The translations under genes and the position numbers were made by a program. From positions 744,001-808,000 of the forward strand of contig NZ_CP031311.1 in NCBI RefSeq assembly GCF_004799685.1: a stretch of 64,000 nucleotides of DNA, in the 5' to 3' direction. Below are positions 44,276-52,085 of this stretch, in pieces. The notes under the pieces were generated by a model. It searched no databases. It was not told the origin of the DNA and saw nothing but the letters and a program-made list of their open reading frames with translations. The stretch comes from Halobellus limi (lineage in GTDB: Archaea > Halobacteriota > Halobacteria > Halobacteriales > Haloferacaceae). Every line of letters starts with the position of its first letter. Within the stretch, counting starts at the first letter, position 1.

Positions 44276-44788
44276 ATGTGGGTCTTCGACGCCACGCCGC
44301 TCATCTACCTCGGGAAGACCGATTCACTCGACCTTCTCCGAAACCTCGACGAGCCGTGCGTGATCCCCGAGCGGGTCTACGCGGAGGTCGTGGAAGCGGG
44401 CGTCGAGCAGGGCCATCCCGACGCTCGACGCGTCGAACGCGCCGTTTCGGACGGCGTGTTCCGAGTGGTCGCGGTCGAAGAATCGGGGATGCTAACACGA
44501 CTGCGGGAGAATCCGAACCTCAGCGAGGCGGACGCGGCAGTTCTCGCCTGCGCCGACGCACGCGACGGGACCGCAGTGATGGACGAGGCCTACGGTCGCG
44601 ACGTCGCGGGAGTCGAGAACATCACGACTCGGGGCACGGCGTATCTCCTCTTACTTTTGGTGTCTCGGGACCGGATCACGGTCGAGACGGCACGGACCGT
44701 CGTCGACGCGATGGTCGAGGCGGGCTGGTACTGCGCGCCCGACGTCTACGCGAAGATTCTGCGGAAACTGGAGTCGTTCGAGGAGTGA
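44276..44788 (+). CDS. DUF3368 PIN-like toxin
   Basis: The 170-residue protein starts MWVFDATPLIYLGKTDSLDLLRNL. The PIN-like acidic positions are in FDATPLIYL, EVYAEV-like RVYAEVVEAG, LSEADAAVLACADARDG and AVMDEAYGRDVA. DUF3368 proteins are VapC-like presumed RNases. Its ATG directly follows the antitoxin's TGA without a gap. Whether it is toxic has to be shown by experiment. Confidence 0.85.
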   Translation: MWVFDATPLIYLGKTDSLDLLRNLDEPCVIPERVYAEVVEAGVEQGHPDARRVERAVSDGVFRVVAVEESGMLTRLRENPNLSEADAAVLACADARDGTAVMDEAYGRDVAGVENITTRGTAYLLLLLVSRDRITVETARTVVDAMVEAGWYCAPDVYAKILRKLESFEE

Positions 44789-45112
44789 TAGCGGCCGCTG
44801 CTTAGACCCGTGATAGCGGCTACCGCAACCGTCGAGAGTTCGTCACCGATTCGAACGCAGACTGACGGGGTTAGACGTCTCCTCGCACCAGCCGATCGAC
44901 GAACTGCTCTCGTTTCCTCCCCTTTGCTCGTCGGAGCCGGCGTCGTGTGCCGATTCGATCCGCGCGCTGTACGCATCGATGATTGATTCCTCGCCGACGA
45001 GCGGAGCAGCGTCCCGGAGCGCGGCGTACGCGACGTGGGTGGGCGGCGCCTCAATGTCGTGGTGGGTTGAAGCGACAGAACGCTTATCCCGAATTGTCGT
45101 CTACATTCGCGT
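44789..45112. other. Intergenic stretch between two toxin-antitoxin modules, with a possible gene remnant
   Basis: On the minus strand, about 45105 to 44880 stays open without a start codon and reads HDIEAPPTHVAYAALRDAAP, then LVGEESIIDAYSARIESA, with good haloarchaeal composition. A TAG closes the frame upstream. It may be the tail of a lost gene. The HicB promoter (cttatccc near 45083) lies at the other end. Confidence 0.35.
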
Positions 45113-45316
45113 ATGAGTATGGGCCGTGAGATCCGCCTGATCGAGGAGGACGAGGGCGGCTGGTCAGCCATCGACGAGGGGGTCGGCGTCGCCAGCCAGG
45201 GCGAGACGCGCGAGGAAGCGCTCGCGAACCTCGATGAGGCGGTCGCGCTGACGAAAGAAGCACGCGAGACCGACACGGACGCGCCGGTTGCGGACGCTCC
45301 CTGGTTCGAGGGATGA
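45113..45316 (+). CDS. hicB: HicB-family antitoxin
   Basis: The 67-residue protein has the HicB partial RNase-H-like fold: IRLIEEDEGGWSAIDEGVGVASQGETREEALANLDEAVAL. It lacks a separate DNA-binding tail. A TATA-like cttatcc lies 25-31 bases before the ATG. The last codons overlap hicA by four bases (ATGA). It neutralises HicA by blocking the active site in known systems. Confidence 0.88.
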   Translation: MSMGREIRLIEEDEGGWSAIDEGVGVASQGETREEALANLDEAVALTKEARETDTDAPVADAPWFEG

Positions 45317-45564
45317 GCGGCCCACCACGAGACTTCTCGGGTCAGGAGATCGTCAGCGTTCTGACCTCCTTCAACTATCGCAAGGATCGACAGCGGGGGA
45401 GTCACGCAGTTTTGAAATACACGAACCCCGACACTGGAGAAGTCCGAACCGTGACTGTCCCACTACACGACCGCGTGAAAATCGGGACATTGCATTCGAT
45501 TGCGGATCAATGCGGTGCGAATGACTTCGACGCGTGGTGTCGTTGGATCGATGCGAATCGCTGA
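45313..45564 (+). CDS. hicA: HicA-family mRNA interferase toxin
   Basis: The 83-residue protein has the double-stranded-RNA-binding-like HicA fold with the catalytic histidine in RQRGSHAVLKY, preceded by SGQEIVSVLTSFNYRKDR and followed by TVTVPLHDRVKIGTLHSIADQ. HicA cuts mRNA and arrests growth. The translational overlap with hicB is typical. The gene pair stands 460 bases before the first S-layer gene. Confidence 0.9.
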   Translation: MSGPPRDFSGQEIVSVLTSFNYRKDRQRGSHAVLKYTNPDTGEVRTVTVPLHDRVKIGTLHSIADQCGANDFDAWCRWIDANR

Positions 45565-46024
45565 GATATTACGCCTTCTGCGGTTCACGGCGTGCGTACA
45601 GACGCACGAAGCGATGAGAAACGGTACTCAATCGCACGTCCCGTTCGACGGGAGTTCCGCTGGACGACAACCAGAGTCCGACACGTGATCCGTCGGACCG
45701 GTTGATCCGTCAAACAACCCGACATCGCCGGCGAGTGCGAACAATTTAGGCACCGATTACACGCCGAAAAATGTTGTCCGATCGATCACCGAAAGGTGTG
45801 TGAACTGTTCTCACAGAATTCCGGGGTCTGGAGCGCTCTCGCGTCCGCTCAGCGTCAGACGACTACACAAAGTATTTACCGGACGTGGTACTTGGTTGTC
45901 CCGTACCCCTACCCATGGTGGCACCAGCGAGTACTGCGGACCACGTCCGGACGCCCGGACGCACGCATCGGCGTTTCGGTGCGCGCAAAGCTGTTGTCGC
46001 CGATTGTGGTCAACACAACAAACT
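45565..46024. other. Intergenic region before the first S-layer gene
   Basis: No gene is visible in 460 bases. The 3' part holds the predicted promoter (45871-45880), a GTACCCC motif (45903-45914) and a leader of about 120 bases to the ATG at 46025. Upstream in-frame codons from 45800 lack a signal peptide and run into promoter sequence. Confidence 0.7.
45871..45914 (+). promoter_or_regulatory. Promoter and initiator motif of S-layer gene 1
   Basis: TATA-like agtatttacc at 45871-45880 and gtacccctaccc at 45903-45914, about 28 bases apart. The same motif pair is in front of S-layer gene 3, and a shorter gtacccc in front of gene 2. Transcription probably starts at or near the GTACCCC, leaving a leader of about 120 bases. 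Confidence 0.55.
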
Positions 46025-48451
46025 ATGACAGGAAATACAACCAAGACCCGCGCAGTGATTCTCGCGGCGCTTATGGTCTTCAGCGTCTTCGCTGGGACCG
46101 TGGCGTTCACGGGGAGTGCTGCTGCTGGAACACCGACATACACTGGGAATGCTGTCCACTATGTAAATGAAAGTGGCAGCGGCACCCCTGTAGTTGAAGT
46201 ACCGTTCGAAGGTGGAACCATCGACGTGACCACTGTAAGTAACTCCAGCTTTACGCTGCTGGACGATGGAGACAACGCCAGCGCCTACGTTGAAAACTAC
46301 GAAGTCCGCGATGGTGCTGTCTACATCGAGGTGAACCAAACTATCGCCTCTAACGATTTAGAGGTAGATATTAGTGACACCGTCCAGTCTACCAGCAACG
46401 ACCCTGTGAGTAACCCTGGAGAAAAGTCCATCATCTTCGCAGGTCAAACGCTGGAGTTCGATGAATCCGCACCTACTCCGAGTTCACCGGCTAACTCGAG
46501 TGCATATCAGGGCTCGGTAGTTGCGATTGAGACGAATGCGACGAACACCGATGTGACTGTTGAAGGTGAGGACAACAACTACTTCAGCGAAGGAAGTACT
46601 GGTACCAACAGTACAGTCTTCACTTTTGACACTAGTGACCGCGAAATCGGCGAATACAGAGTCTTCGTTGCGGGTAGCGACGACAGCAACAATCGGACGT
46701 TCATTAACGTCCGCGACCTGCAGCTTGACGTTGAGGTCGACGATCTGAACGTCACCAACGAAGACACGATCGAAGGAACTGTCTCCGCTGTTGCGGGTGG
46801 TCGAAACGTTGATATCGATCTCCTCGACAGCAGTGGAGATAGCGTGAATACGACGAACGTTAACCTGAACGGACAGGGAGAATACGACTTCGAGTTCAAC
46901 ACTCAGACCGCAGACGATGGTTCCGTCCTCGAGACGGGAACCTACACGGTCGAAGTGACTGACACCACCTCCGGTGTCGCAACTGAATCCTCCGATATCG
47001 AGGTCTCAGAGGCGGCTGACGAGGACGTTGACTTCGCGTCTAACGTTATCTCGAACCAGCGTGGTGACTTCCTCGAGGCTACGGTCGAACTGACTTCGAC
47101 TGATACAGCGACGCTCTCGTTCGGTTCACAAAGCGACGGCGTCGTTGCGAACGCCACTGTTGAGGATGACGACGGTGACGGTCAGGTGACCGTCTACCTC
47201 AACACGTACAATATGCAGAACGGCAACGACGTCTACAGCCTAGACAGTGACAGCGACGACGTCATCCTCGATCAGAATAACCCCACGAAGACGTCTGATC
47301 TGATCGACGCGGGGGACTACGACTTCGAGGTCCAGGCCGGTGACCAGGGCGTCGGAACCGGCGTGACGAGCTCCGACGACGTCGCCACGGTGACGCTCGA
47401 AGAGCGCAGTACGGACGCCCTCCGGATGTGGACGGGTAGCTCCGACGAGATCGGCAGCGTCTCCGATCTCGAAGACGTCAACGAAGCGCTTGATGAGGGT
47501 CAGATCACCCAGTCCTCGGAAGTGGCTGTCGGTGATCTCGCGGTTCACCAGCTCGAAGCCTCCGGCTTCGAAGGTGCACTCGACGCTCGTGACAACGAAC
47601 TGGTCACGCAAGAGTTCGTGAATCTTAACCGGACTGGTCCGATCAACCTGACGATCGAAGAGGCCGATCCGGGTGCGAACCAGGCTCCGTCCGAACTCGC
47701 ACTTGACTCCACGAACAACCTGACCGTGATCGCCGATGGTGAGAACGACACCTACTTCATCATCGTCGACACGGGAGAGGCCCAGTTCAAGGGTGGAGAA
47801 GACCTCCCGGCTGACGACGACACGGCGCTGGAGACGAACTTCACCGTCATCAACCGCGACGCTGGGTACGACTTCACGCCTGAAGGCGAGTTCGACTCCG
47901 ACGAGAACGAGGAGACCATCCTCGAGTGGGGCGCCAACGAGCCGGACGTCACTGTCAGCCAGCCGTACAACGTCTCGCAGGCTAGTGGCCAGTCCATCAG
48001 CGGTACGACCAACATCGCTCCGGGCACGGAACTGAATCTCCGCGTCCGTAGTCAGAGCGGGACGAGCCCGAGCTTCCTGAAGACGGCCTCGCCGGTCGTC
48101 GAGTCGGACGGCACGTGGAGTGCCGAGTTCGACTTCAGTGAACAGAACGTCGGCGACGAGTACGACATCGTCGTTAACGCCAACATCCTCGCGAGCGCAA
48201 CCGAGGAAGAAGGCACAGTCGTCGAGGCTGTCGAAACCGACACCGCGACGCCTGAGCCGGACACGGACACGCCTGAGCCGGACACGGACACGCCTGAGCC
48301 GGACACGGACACGCCTGAGCCGGACACGGACACGCCTGAGCCGGACACGGAGACCTCCGAACCGACGGAGACCTCCACGCCCGGCTTCGGTGTCGTCGTC
48401 GCGCTGACGGCACTGCTCGCCGCAGCCCTGCTCGCGACTCGTCGCGACTAA
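46025..48451 (+). CDS. S-layer glycoprotein 1 (PGF-CTERM)
   Basis: The start ATG at 46025 gives 808 residues. The signal peptide (MTGNTTKTRAVILAALMVFS, cleavage after GSAAA) has the haloarchaeal surface-glycoprotein form. The ectodomain begins with a short AVHY module, followed by an Ig-like or beta-sandwich series with many N-x-S/T sites. Residues about 741-776 are five copies of a seven-residue DTPEPDT unit, a likely O-glycosylated spacer. The end, TSTPGFG plus a hydrophobic helix and RRD, is a PGF-CTERM sorting tail for archaeosortase A processing and lipid anchoring. It lacks the N-terminal domain seen in genes 2 and 3. Confidence 0.92.
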   Translation: MTGNTTKTRAVILAALMVFSVFAGTVAFTGSAAAGTPTYTGNAVHYVNESGSGTPVVEVPFEGGTIDVTTVSNSSFTLLDDGDNASAYVENYEVRDGAVYIEVNQTIASNDLEVDISDTVQSTSNDPVSNPGEKSIIFAGQTLEFDESAPTPSSPANSSAYQGSVVAIETNATNTDVTVEGEDNNYFSEGSTGTNSTVFTFDTSDREIGEYRVFVAGSDDSNNRTFINVRDLQLDVEVDDLNVTNEDTIEGTVSAVAGGRNVDIDLLDSSGDSVNTTNVNLNGQGEYDFEFNTQTADDGSVLETGTYTVEVTDTTSGVATESSDIEVSEAADEDVDFASNVISNQRGDFLEATVELTSTDTATLSFGSQSDGVVANATVEDDDGDGQVTVYLNTYNMQNGNDVYSLDSDSDDVILDQNNPTKTSDLIDAGDYDFEVQAGDQGVGTGVTSSDDVATVTLEERSTDALRMWTGSSDEIGSVSDLEDVNEALDEGQITQSSEVAVGDLAVHQLEASGFEGALDARDNELVTQEFVNLNRTGPINLTIEEADPGANQAPSELALDSTNNLTVIADGENDTYFIIVDTGEAQFKGGEDLPADDDTALETNFTVINRDAGYDFTPEGEFDSDENEETILEWGANEPDVTVSQPYNVSQASGQSISGTTNIAPGTELNLRVRSQSGTSPSFLKTASPVVESDGTWSAEFDFSEQNVGDEYDIVVNANILASATEEEGTVVEAVETDTATPEPDTDTPEPDTDTPEPDTDTPEPDTDTPEPDTETSEPTETSTPGFGVVVALTALLAAALLATRRD
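48248..48352 (+). repeat. Five tandem 21-base units in S-layer gene 1
   Basis: Units start at 48248, 48269, 48290, 48311 and 48332. The first four are identical and the last differs at its final base. Each codes for the same seven residues in the Thr/Pro/Glu/Asp spacer before the membrane tail. Genes 2 and 3 have similar but non-repetitive spacers. Confidence 0.95.
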
Positions 48452-48463
48452 GGCTCTGAACTA

Positions 48464-48482
48464 CCGGATCTAATCCGGCTTT
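48464..48482 (+). terminator. Hairpin with T-rich tail after S-layer gene 1
   Basis: Stem ccggat (48464-48469) pairs with atccgg (48473-48478) around a three-base loop, followed by ctttcgacttcccatttcttt. A near copy with the flanking sequence is found after S-layer gene 2 at 51681-51695. Confidence 0.55.
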
Positions 48483-48611
48483 CGACTTCCCATTTCTTTC
48501 GACGCTACGTCGGTTAGCGACAGCTTTGATACGAGTGTCTCTTCGTTCAGTTGCCCGTGATTCTGCTGCGTTTCGCCGGAGTGATTTTCGTCTCTGAGAA
48601 TCGGGAAGGAA

Positions 48612-48648
48612 TCTATTTAGGGCTCGTCTGATCCTCTTTTCGTACCCC
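48612..48648 (+). promoter_or_regulatory. Promoter and initiator motif of S-layer gene 2
   Basis: TATA-like tctatttag at 48612-48620 and gtacccc at 48642-48648, about 26 bases apart. The leader to the ATG at 48736 is about 94 bases. It is the shortest version of the motif shared by all three S-layer genes. Confidence 0.5.
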
Positions 48649-48735
48649 AGTCTGTGAGACGGTTGTGCCACGCTCTCGGTCGGTAAAGGGGGAGAGGGAG
48701 TCGGCGACGCCGTGCTCACTCGTGAAACTAACTTT

Positions 48736-51576
48736 ATGACAACAGAGACAAACAAGATCCGCGCGGTGTTCCTCGCGGCGCTTATGGTTCTCAGCGTCTT
48801 CGCTGGGACCGTGGCGTTCTCGGGGAGCGTTGCAGCGGCGGAAAGCGCAGACGGTGGAAGCGTCTCGAACGAGACGGTGTACGAACAGACTACCAACACG
48901 CACACGGTACAGCTCAACGCGACGCTGAATACGACTGCGACGAACAACCCGTCGAACGCGAACTACACGGTGACTTTCCCGGATTCGCCGGACTTCGACC
49001 TCTCCGCGGAGGATAACTCCACGGTCCAGATCCACGGGACGGGAAGCGGTAACGTCGACGTCTCGAACACCTACTGGGACTCGGCCAACAACAACTTCAC
49101 CGTCGAACTCGCTCGAACGGGTGCAGACGGTTCACCGCACGAACAGGACGTCAACCTCTCGTTCCGGCTTCGGAGCGTCGTCGCTCCGGAAGTGAGCAGC
49201 ACCACGAGCGGACAAGCGTCGTTCGCACTGGATACGAACGCTGACAATACGGACGAGTACTCGACGAACATCCAGCAGTTGACCGTCGAAGCGACGCCCG
49301 AGGGGGCACCCGAACTCGAAAGCGCCGTCCACTACGACGACACCATCGACGGTGGAGTCGGCGTCGAGCTGGCGTTCAGCGAGGCGGTCGACGTCGCCGC
49401 TGACGACATCACCCTCTACGAGGGCGACTCGGAGGTCGACGCCTACACCGTCGAGGACACCGGCGTCACGGGACGCGTCTTCGTCACTACGGACGGGGAG
49501 CTCCTGACCGGCGATCTCAAGGTCGGATTGTCGAGCGACATCGCGGACGTCGACGGTGACACGCTCGTCGACACCGGCAACAATTCCGTCACGTTCGCAC
49601 CCGTAACCGTGGCCGAGACAGACGACAAGAGTGCCTACAAGGGAGGAAACGTCGCGATAATCGGCGATCAGACGAACGACGATGTCGAGATCGAAGGTCC
49701 CGGAAGTTACTATTTCGAGGGCTCGACCGACACGAACAGCGAGGTACTCGTATTTAACACGACGAACCGTGACTTCGGTCAGTACAACGTCAGCATCGAC
49801 GGCAGCAATATTGACAGTACTCAGGTCACGGTTCGTGACCTCGGGTTCGGTGTCACCATTGACGACGTGAATGTCACCACCGACGACACCATTGAAGTGG
49901 ATCTCAGCGCTAACGCCGGAAATCGCGACGTCGAAGTCGATCTCCTCGACAGCAACGGTGACAGCGTCAACTCGACCCAAGTCACGACCGACGGTCAGGG
50001 AGAGGCGATCGTGGAATTCAACACCGCAACCGCTGACGGTGGCGATGCACTCGATACTGGTGACTACACGGTCGAAGCGACCGACCTGTTCTCCGGTGTG
50101 AGTACTGCGTCCCCGACGATTACTGTGAGCCAAGCCGCTGATACGGACGTCAACTTCGCGGAGAACGTAATCGTCAATCAGCGCGGTGACTTCCTCGAAG
50201 CCACCATCGAGATGACTCAGACCTCCGAGGCGACGCTTTCGTTCGGTTCGGAGAGTGACGGCGTCGTCGCGAACGCGACGGTTGACGACGCGGACGGCGA
50301 CGACCAGGTGACCGTACTTCTCAACACATACAACTTCAAGACCGGTGGTAACATCTACAGCTTACCGGATGACAGCGACGATGAACTCCTCGATCAGAAC
50401 CTACACACACCTGCTCTCGATGACCTGATCGACGCAGGCGACTACGACTTCGAGGTCCAGGCCGGCGACCAGGGCGTCGGAACCGGCGTAACGAGTTCCG
50501 ACGACGTCGCTACGGTGACACTCGAAGAGCGAAGCACGGACGCCCTCCGGATGTGGACGGGGAGCTCCGACGAGATCGGGAGCGTCTCCGATCTCGAAGA
50601 CGTCAACGAAGCGCTCGATGAGGGTCAGATCACCCAGTCCTCGGAAGTGGCTGTCGGTGATCTCGCGGTCCATCAGCTCGAAGCCTCTGGCTTCGAGGGT
50701 GCACTCGACGCACGCGAAAACGAGGACGTCACGAGTCAATTCCTGACACTCAACCAGTCTGGCCCGATCAACCTGACGATTGAAGAGGCCAGCCCCGGTG
50801 CGAACCAGCAGTCTCAGGAACTCGCTCTCAACTCCACGAACAACCTGACCGTGATCGCAGACGGTGTGAACGACACTTACTACATCGTCGTTGACACTGG
50901 CGAAGCCCAGTTCAAGGGTGGAGAAGACCTCCCGACGGACGAGGACACGGCACTGGAGACGAACTTCACCGTCATCAACGATGACGCTGGATTCGACTTC
51001 ACGTCGTCTGACCTCGACTCCGACGAGAACGAGGAGACCATCCTCGAGTGGGACGCCAACGAGCCGGACGTCACTGTCAGCCAGCCGTACAACGTCTCGC
51101 AGGCTAGTGGCCAATCCATCGGCGGCACGACCAACATCGCTCCGGGCACGGAACTGAATCTCCGCGTCCGTAGTCAGAGCGGGACGAGCCCGAGCTTCCT
51201 GAAGACGGCCTCGCCGGTCGTCGAGTCGGACGGCACGTGGAGCGCCGAGTTCGACTTCAGTGAACAGAACGTCGGCGACGAGTACGACATCGTCGTCAAC
51301 GCCAACATCCTCGCGAGCGCAACCGAGGAAGAAGGCACAGTCGTCGAGGCCGTCGAGACGCCGACGGCGACGCCTGAACCCGAGACCGACACCTCCCAGA
51401 CGGAGACGGACACGTCTTCCCCGGGGACGGACACGCCTGAACCGGATACGGCGACGCCCGAACCGGCTGCGGGGACCTCCGAACCGACGGAGACCTCCAC
51501 GCCCGGCTTCGGTGTCGTCGTCGCGCTGACGGCGCTTTTGGCCGCGGCCCTGCTCGCGACCCGCCGCGAACGCTAA
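48736..51576 (+). CDS. S-layer glycoprotein 2 (PGF-CTERM)
   Basis: The start ATG at 48736 gives 946 residues with signal peptide MTTETNKIRAVFLAALMVLS, cleaved after GSVAAA. An extra N-terminal domain of about 150 residues precedes the shared AVHYDDT module, which contains VGVELAFSEAVDVAADDITLYEGDSEVDAYTVEDTGVTGRVFVTTDGELLTGDL at 49330-49500. The rest follows gene 1 domain by domain. The segment EVQAGDQGVGTGVTSSDDVA to FEGALDAR is identical in protein to gene 1. The spacer (about residues 874-922) is Thr/Pro/Glu-rich. The PGF-CTERM end is followed by RRER, as in gene 3. Confidence 0.92.
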   Translation: MTTETNKIRAVFLAALMVLSVFAGTVAFSGSVAAAESADGGSVSNETVYEQTTNTHTVQLNATLNTTATNNPSNANYTVTFPDSPDFDLSAEDNSTVQIHGTGSGNVDVSNTYWDSANNNFTVELARTGADGSPHEQDVNLSFRLRSVVAPEVSSTTSGQASFALDTNADNTDEYSTNIQQLTVEATPEGAPELESAVHYDDTIDGGVGVELAFSEAVDVAADDITLYEGDSEVDAYTVEDTGVTGRVFVTTDGELLTGDLKVGLSSDIADVDGDTLVDTGNNSVTFAPVTVAETDDKSAYKGGNVAIIGDQTNDDVEIEGPGSYYFEGSTDTNSEVLVFNTTNRDFGQYNVSIDGSNIDSTQVTVRDLGFGVTIDDVNVTTDDTIEVDLSANAGNRDVEVDLLDSNGDSVNSTQVTTDGQGEAIVEFNTATADGGDALDTGDYTVEATDLFSGVSTASPTITVSQAADTDVNFAENVIVNQRGDFLEATIEMTQTSEATLSFGSESDGVVANATVDDADGDDQVTVLLNTYNFKTGGNIYSLPDDSDDELLDQNLHTPALDDLIDAGDYDFEVQAGDQGVGTGVTSSDDVATVTLEERSTDALRMWTGSSDEIGSVSDLEDVNEALDEGQITQSSEVAVGDLAVHQLEASGFEGALDARENEDVTSQFLTLNQSGPINLTIEEASPGANQQSQELALNSTNNLTVIADGVNDTYYIVVDTGEAQFKGGEDLPTDEDTALETNFTVINDDAGFDFTSSDLDSDENEETILEWDANEPDVTVSQPYNVSQASGQSIGGTTNIAPGTELNLRVRSQSGTSPSFLKTASPVVESDGTWSAEFDFSEQNVGDEYDIVVNANILASATEEEGTVVEAVETPTATPEPETDTSQTETDTSSPGTDTPEPDTATPEPAAGTSEPTETSTPGFGVVVALTALLAAALLATRRER

Positions 51577-51586
51577 CGCGTTCGCG
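51565..51586 (+). terminator. Perfect hairpin over the stop codon of S-layer gene 2
   Basis: cgcgaacgc (51565-51573) pairs with gcgttcgcg (51578-51586); the four-base loop taac contains the TAA stop. Gene 3 has the same arrangement at 54891-54912 with one mismatch. A role in termination or mRNA stability is inferred. Confidence 0.5.
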
Positions 51587-51610
51587 AGCGCCCGTCTCCG
51601 ACGAGGACGC

Positions 51611-51635
51611 CGTGAGAACTAACTGAGTTCTCACG
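51611..51635 (+). terminator. Ten-base perfect hairpin after S-layer gene 2
   Basis: cgtgagaact (51611-51620) pairs completely with agttctcacg (51626-51635) around aactg. It lies 35 bases after the stop codon. It lies between the two copies of the 14-base direct repeat. Confidence 0.55.
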
Positions 51636-51921
51636 AGCCCTCGTCTTCGACGAGGACGCCGCGACTAAACCGCTGAACCACCGGATCGAATCCGGCCGTT
51701 CGACTTCCTTTTCTTTCGGACGCGACGATCGAGAGCGGCAGCGCCGCGTACGTGTTGTTCGCTGTCTCGCCCGAACCCGACCCGTCGGCGGTACTCGTTT
51801 CGACTGTTTGCCGTCGTCGCTCAAATCGAGAGCCGACGGCCCGCCTCCCGGTATCGGCCGTTATACACCGACTAAACGGTCGGTAAGAACGTGTTAGTCT
51901 GCGAGTAGTTGTATGGCAACC

Positions 51922-51959
51922 CCTAATAGAGGCAGGTGGTCGTCCCAGTACCCCTACCC
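51922..51959 (+). promoter_or_regulatory. Promoter and initiator motif of S-layer gene 3
   Basis: TATA-like cctaatagag at 51922-51931 and gtacccctaccc at 51948-51959, about 22 bases apart. The 12-mer is identical to that before gene 1. The leader to the ATG at 52086 is about 138 bases. Confidence 0.55.
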
Positions 51960-52085
51960 GGAGGCGGCGGCCGGCCGTCCGAGAGATCCGATCGGCCCAG
52001 CGGGACGCGGAACCCACGTCGGGGGCGACGCCGGTCGGCGCAGTCGGACGGGCGGCGCGCCGCCATCGCGACCATTCACACAACT

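Larger units (their letters stand above)
51577..52085. other. Region between S-layer genes 2 and 3, with a relic of a gene-1-type 3' end
   Basis: No complete gene. After the gene 2 stop come a 10-base perfect hairpin, then gacgaggacgccgcgactaa followed by a gene-1-like terminator (51681-51695) and T-rich sequence. The promoter and leader of gene 3 occupy 51922-52085. The 14-mer cgacgaggacgccg occurs at 51599-51612 and 51651-51664. Confidence 0.7.

Noticed and set aside
44746-45405. A 219-codon minus-strand frame over the HicB gene and the preceding spacer
   Set aside because: Ser/Arg-rich shadow of hicB. A different minus-strand frame in the spacer looks more like a remnant and is listed with low confidence.
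45800-46024. Earlier in-frame start for S-layer gene 1
   Set aside because: It would put 75 residues without membrane signal before a good signal peptide, and the region carries the promoter.
48248-48352. CRISPR array
   Set aside because: The 21-base units are contiguous, without spacers, and in frame within a protein spacer region.
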